From NCBI GenBank assembly GCA_964406945.1, contig CAYOTO010000004.1, forward strand, positions 1 to 64,000: a stretch of DNA of 64,000 nucleotides. The letters run 5' to 3'. The DNA comes from UBA2266 sp964406945 (lineage in GTDB: Bacteria; Planctomycetota; Phycisphaerae; Sedimentisphaerales; Anaerobacaceae). The position numbers and the translations under genes were made by a program. Of the stretch, positions 61,052 through 64,000 are shown piece after piece. Every line of letters begins with the position of its first letter. Within the stretch, counting starts at the first letter, position 1. The notes beneath the pieces are model-generated. The model was given only the letters and a program-made list of their open reading frames with translations, was not told the DNA's origin and searched no databases.

Positions 61052-62444
61052 AACAGTCAGCCAAAACCTTCTAAGCGGTCGTGAGTACATCGGCGTTGAC
61101 AGAATCGACGGCCCGCTTGTCTTCGTAAGCGGCACGCATTGCGTCGGCTACCGCGAACTGATCGAATGCGTCGACAAGCAGGGCCACCCCAGACTCGGCA
61201 TCGTCCTTGAAACCTCCACCGACGCAGTGGTTGTGCAGATATCCGAGGGAACATCAGGACTGACGCTGCCTCAAACCCGCGTACGTTTCACCGGCCGGCC
61301 GCTGAGAATACCGGTCTCCAAGTCCATGCTGGGGCGGGTGTTCAATGGTCTGGGCCATCCGGCCGACGGCGGACCGCCGCCGCAGAGCGAAATCGAACTT
61401 GATGTCAACGGCATGGCCATAAATCCAATCGCCAGGCAATATCCTCGCGACTTCATACAAACCGGAATTAGCGTCATCGACGGGATGAACACTCTCATCC
61501 GCGGCCAGAAGCTGCCGATATTCAGCGGCAACGGCCTGCCGCACAATGAACTCGCGGCCCAAATAGCCCGCCAGGCCAAGGTCCGCGGAACGCAGACCGA
61601 ATTCGCCGTCGTTTTTGCGGCGATGGGAGTCAAGCATGATGTAGCCAGATTCTTCGTGCGCAGTTTCGAAGAGAGCGGTGTGCTCGACAACGTCGCACTG
61701 TTTCTTTCCCTTGCGGACGACCCGTCTATCGAAAGACTCATAACACCGCGTACCGCCCTGACGCTGGCCGAGCACCTGGCGTTCAATGAAGACATGCACG
61801 TGCTGGTCATCATGACCGACATGACCAACTACTGCGAATCGCTCCGCGAGATATCAACAATCCGCGGCGAGATACCGTCCAGAAAAGGTTACCCCGGATA
61901 CCTGTATTCCGATCTTGCCGAAATTTACGAACGCTCCGGCATGATAAAGGAGCGCACCGGCTCAATCACGCTTCTGCCCATTCTCACAATGCCCAACGAC
62001 GACATCTCCCATCCGGTGCCGGACCTTACCGGATACATCACCGAGGGCCAGATCGTCTTCGAGCGGGAAATGGACGGCCGTGGAATTTATCCGCCGGTGG
62101 CCGGTTTGCCATCCCTGTCGCGTCTTATGAAAGACGGCATCGGCGAGGGTATGACCAGGGAAGACCATCCGCACCTTGCAAGCCAGTTGTTCGCCGCGTA
62201 CAGCTACGTAAAAGAGGTAAGGAATCTCGCCTCGGTTATCGGTGAGGAGGAGCTTACGCCCCTCGATCATGACTACCTGGAGTTCGGCAAGCAATTCGAG
62301 CAGATGTACGTATCGCAGGCCAAGGACGAAGACCGGAGCATCGAACAGACCCTGGATATCGGCTGGGATGTCCTCAGGGTGCTTCCGACCGACGAACTGC
62401 ACAGGCTTACGGACGAGGAAATCGAGAAGTACTACGGCAAATAG
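61044..62444 (+). CDS. V/A-type ATPase regulatory subunit B
   Basis: The 466-residue non-catalytic subunit starts at ATG 61044, overlapping subunit A by 8 bp with GGAGG upstream. It has the family motifs LGRVFNGLGHPADGGPPP, IQTGISVIDGMNTLIRGQKLPIFSGNGLPHN, FFVRSFEESGVLDNVALFLSLADDP, and MTNYCESLREISTIRGEIPSRKGYPGYLYSDLAEIYERSG. The P-loop is absent, as expected for subunit B. Confidence 0.95.
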   Translation: MSETVSQNLLSGREYIGVDRIDGPLVFVSGTHCVGYRELIECVDKQGHPRLGIVLETSTDAVVVQISEGTSGLTLPQTRVRFTGRPLRIPVSKSMLGRVFNGLGHPADGGPPPQSEIELDVNGMAINPIARQYPRDFIQTGISVIDGMNTLIRGQKLPIFSGNGLPHNELAAQIARQAKVRGTQTEFAVVFAAMGVKHDVARFFVRSFEESGVLDNVALFLSLADDPSIERLITPRTALTLAEHLAFNEDMHVLVIMTDMTNYCESLREISTIRGEIPSRKGYPGYLYSDLAEIYERSGMIKERTGSITLLPILTMPNDDISHPVPDLTGYITEGQIVFEREMDGRGIYPPVAGLPSLSRLMKDGIGEGMTREDHPHLASQLFAAYSYVKEVRNLASVIGEEELTPLDHDYLEFGKQFEQMYVSQAKDEDRSIEQTLDIGWDVLRVLPTDELHRLTDEEIEKYYGK

Positions 62445-62456
62445 CGGAATGCGAAA

Positions 62457-63089
62457 ATGGCGCAACTGAACTACGCACCGACGAAAACCAATCTCCTCAA
62501 ACTCAGGCAGGACCTCGATCTGGCCCAGCAGGGCTACGAATTGCTGGACCAGAAACGCAACATACTCATAATGGAGTTGCTGTCGATCGTCGACCAGGCC
62601 GCGGATTTTCAGAACCGGGTTGAAAAGGAACTCGCCAAAGCGTATAAGGCACTGGAAGAAGCGGTCCTGGATATGGGCAGGCTCAAAGTGCAGTACCTTA
62701 CCGGGGCCGTCAACATCAGAACTGATGTAAGAATCCGTTCCAGAAAGGTCATGGGTGTTACGCTGCCGGTAATCGACACCAGTTTCGAAGAGCGAGCACC
62801 CTACTTCAGCCCGATTGGGACTACTTTCTGGATCGACAGCTCACTGGAACATTTCAAAGAAGTGCTTAAGCTGCTGGGCAAACTGGCTGAATTGAAAATA
62901 TCTGTGTTGCGGCTGGCAAACGAGGTTAAAAAGACTATCAGAAAAGTAAATGCCCTGGAAAAAATAGCGGTTCCCGACCTCAAGGACACCGTTCACTATG
63001 TCCAGGGCAGGCTCGAAGAGAACGAAAGGGATATGTTCGTCCTCATGAAGATGGTCAAACGCAATCTGGAACGTCGTAAGAGATCCTAA
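62457..63089 (+). CDS. V/A-type ATPase subunit D (central stalk)
   Basis: The 210-residue protein forms long N- and C-terminal helices that make the rotating shaft: YAPTKTNLLKLRQDLDLAQQGYELLDQKRNILIMELL and an end with NERDMFVLMKMVKRNLERRKRS. Its length matches the family. It is the last ATPase gene; the universal stress protein follows by 13 bp. Confidence 0.95.
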   Translation: MAQLNYAPTKTNLLKLRQDLDLAQQGYELLDQKRNILIMELLSIVDQAADFQNRVEKELAKAYKALEEAVLDMGRLKVQYLTGAVNIRTDVRIRSRKVMGVTLPVIDTSFEERAPYFSPIGTTFWIDSSLEHFKEVLKLLGKLAELKISVLRLANEVKKTIRKVNALEKIAVPDLKDTVHYVQGRLEENERDMFVLMKMVKRNLERRKRS

Positions 63090-63102
63090 TCGGAGACCGA
63101 CC

Positions 63103-63591
63103 GTGAGCAGTCCAATCAAAAAAATGATGGTTTATGTCGACGGAACCGAGCAGTCGGTAACCGCCGCCAGATATGCAATCTGTCTGGCCTCGTTTTCGGG
63201 GGCCGAACTTATTGCCCACTATGTAATCAATACGCGCGCTATCGAAGACCTGCTGAAGGCAAAGATTTTTATGAAAGACGAGCAGCTCGAGTACGAGCGC
63301 GACATGACCGAAAACGCCGACCGGTACCTGAGCTACATCAGGAAACTGGGCGCTGAAAAAGGCTTGACTATCAGAGAAAAATGCAGCAGAGGCAGTGTCC
63401 ATCAGGAGGTGGTCAATTCGATAAAAGAAGAGCAGGTGGACCTGCTTGTGGTCGGAGAGCTGTCGCACGTTCGCAGTCGAAGAGACGAGCTATACGACGA
63501 ATCCGAACGGGCGATGCGCACCAGCCCCTGCTCGGTCCTTATTGTAAAGGACGAAGATTATGTTTACGAGTTGTATGACGCACTCGAATAG
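63103..63591 (+). CDS. Universal stress protein
   Basis: The 162-residue UspA-fold protein starts with GTG (MSSPIKKMMVYVDGTEQSVTAARYAICLA), with CGGAG upstream. The C-terminal ATP-binding loop is atypical: LLVVGELSHVRSRRDELYDESERAMRTSPCSVLIV lacks the full GxxGxxGS(T) pattern. It follows the ATPase operon closely and is probably cotranscribed, suggesting that energy state is sensed together with ATPase expression. Confidence 0.85.
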   Translation: MSSPIKKMMVYVDGTEQSVTAARYAICLASFSGAELIAHYVINTRAIEDLLKAKIFMKDEQLEYERDMTENADRYLSYIRKLGAEKGLTIREKCSRGSVHQEVVNSIKEEQVDLLVVGELSHVRSRRDELYDESERAMRTSPCSVLIVKDEDYVYELYDALE

Positions 63592-63640
63592 GAAACCGAC
63601 GGCAGCTTAATCAGGCCTATTTTATGAGGAGACGCGTGGA

Positions 63641-64000
63641 ATGTCGTTAATTGATCTGACTACAGAGGAAATCGTCAAGACGCCTATGGATGCCAAAGAC
63701 AAGGCCGATGTCTTGCGAGAACTCGTCCAGATACTCAAGGATGCCGGACAAATCGATGATTATGATGCGGTGCTCAAAGCGGTGCAGGACCGTGAGGACA
63801 AACAGAGCACCGGCCTGGAGGACGGAATAGCGGTTCCGCACGGCAAAACCGACGCGGTATCGAGTTTGAAGCTGGCCATCGGCATATCGCCGCAGGGCAT
63901 TGAGTTCGGCTCGATAGACGGCAAGCCCTCCAAGTTGTTCTTCCTGCTGGTGGCGTCGCCTACATTTTCGGGTCCTCACGTCGCCGCACTTGCCGAGATC
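63641..64000 (+). CDS. PTS EIIA type 2 (fructose/nitrogen-type) protein, partial
   Basis: The reading frame starts ATG 63641 after GAGGAGACGC and runs off the window after 120 codons. It encodes SLIDLTTEEIVKTPMDAKDKADVLRELVQILKDAG and carries the phosphorylated-histidine motif GIAVPHGKTDAV (His at about residue 67). The middle (GSIDGKPSKLFFLLVASPTFSGPHV) is also typical for PtsN/FruA-type EIIA domains. It may continue as a single-domain regulator or as part of a larger protein. It lies 50 bp after the stress-protein gene. Confidence 0.85.
   Translation, partial: MSLIDLTTEEIVKTPMDAKDKADVLRELVQILKDAGQIDDYDAVLKAVQDREDKQSTGLEDGIAVPHGKTDAVSSLKLAIGISPQGIEFGSIDGKPSKLFFLLVASPTFSGPHVAALAEI

Overview
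The window looks like a chromosomal segment of an anaerobic or facultative planctomycete, most likely class Phycisphaerae (Sedimentisphaerales-like). The grounds are the many Tat-exported Gfo/Idh/MocA oxidoreductases, DUF1080 and PmoA-like (DUF6807) proteins, a small SANT/Myb protein and a 49-residue protein of a type I associate with planctomycetes, a bacterial V/A-type ATPase and an electron-bifurcating NfnAB pair. The placement is inferred from gene content; there is no rRNA gene in the window.

Layout. Positions 1-1475 (minus) carry an interrupted BNR-repeat protein and a secreted protein of unknown function. Positions 1778-10491 (plus) carry mgtE with a structured leader, then a pilT-like ATPase, a membrane-anchored GspE-like protein with degenerate nucleotide-binding motifs and a CvpA-like protein behind a perfect consensus promoter, and then an EF-G paralogue. 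Positions 10642-19290 are mostly housekeeping: YbaK-type deacylase, class V aminotransferase + DUF1015, nfnAB, trpS-DUF2007-scpA and a SANT-domain protein. Positions 19510-19956 (minus) hold the tmRNA gene. Positions 20353-24885 hold a GT2 glycosyltransferase that converges on a lipoprotein / Agl23-like GT-C / ApbE operon.

Positions 25011-51751 (minus) form one long block of about 27 kb that I read as a sugar-oxidation (3-keto-glycoside) locus. It contains eight Gfo/Idh/MocA oxidoreductases plus the C-terminal stump of a ninth, two TIM-barrel isomerase/epimerase proteins (one fused to two DUF1080 domains), a single DUF1080 protein, a PmoA-like protein and a PmoA-DUF1080 fusion, ThuA, two HEAT-repeat proteins, an NCS1-type permease, and a heptaheme cytochrome c next to a small membrane cytochrome-like protein. 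Most products carry Sec, Tat or lipoprotein signals. The proposed logic is extracytoplasmic oxidation of a sugar ring, cleavage by DUF1080 enzymes, rearrangement by the isomerases, and disposal of electrons through the cytochromes. The families are recognised from sequence; the pathway and the electron link are inference.

Positions 51910-54168 hold lexA with a perfect palindrome in its promoter, then a DUF72 gene cut off by an insertion sequence whose transposase has itself lost its middle part. Positions 54273-64000 hold a complete nine-gene V/A-type ATPase operon in an unusual order, followed by a universal stress protein and a PTS EIIA gene that runs off the window.

TTGACA-like -35 and TATAAT-like -10 boxes separated by 16-17 bp occur in front of most transcription units, so several unit boundaries and start codons can be read directly from the sequence.
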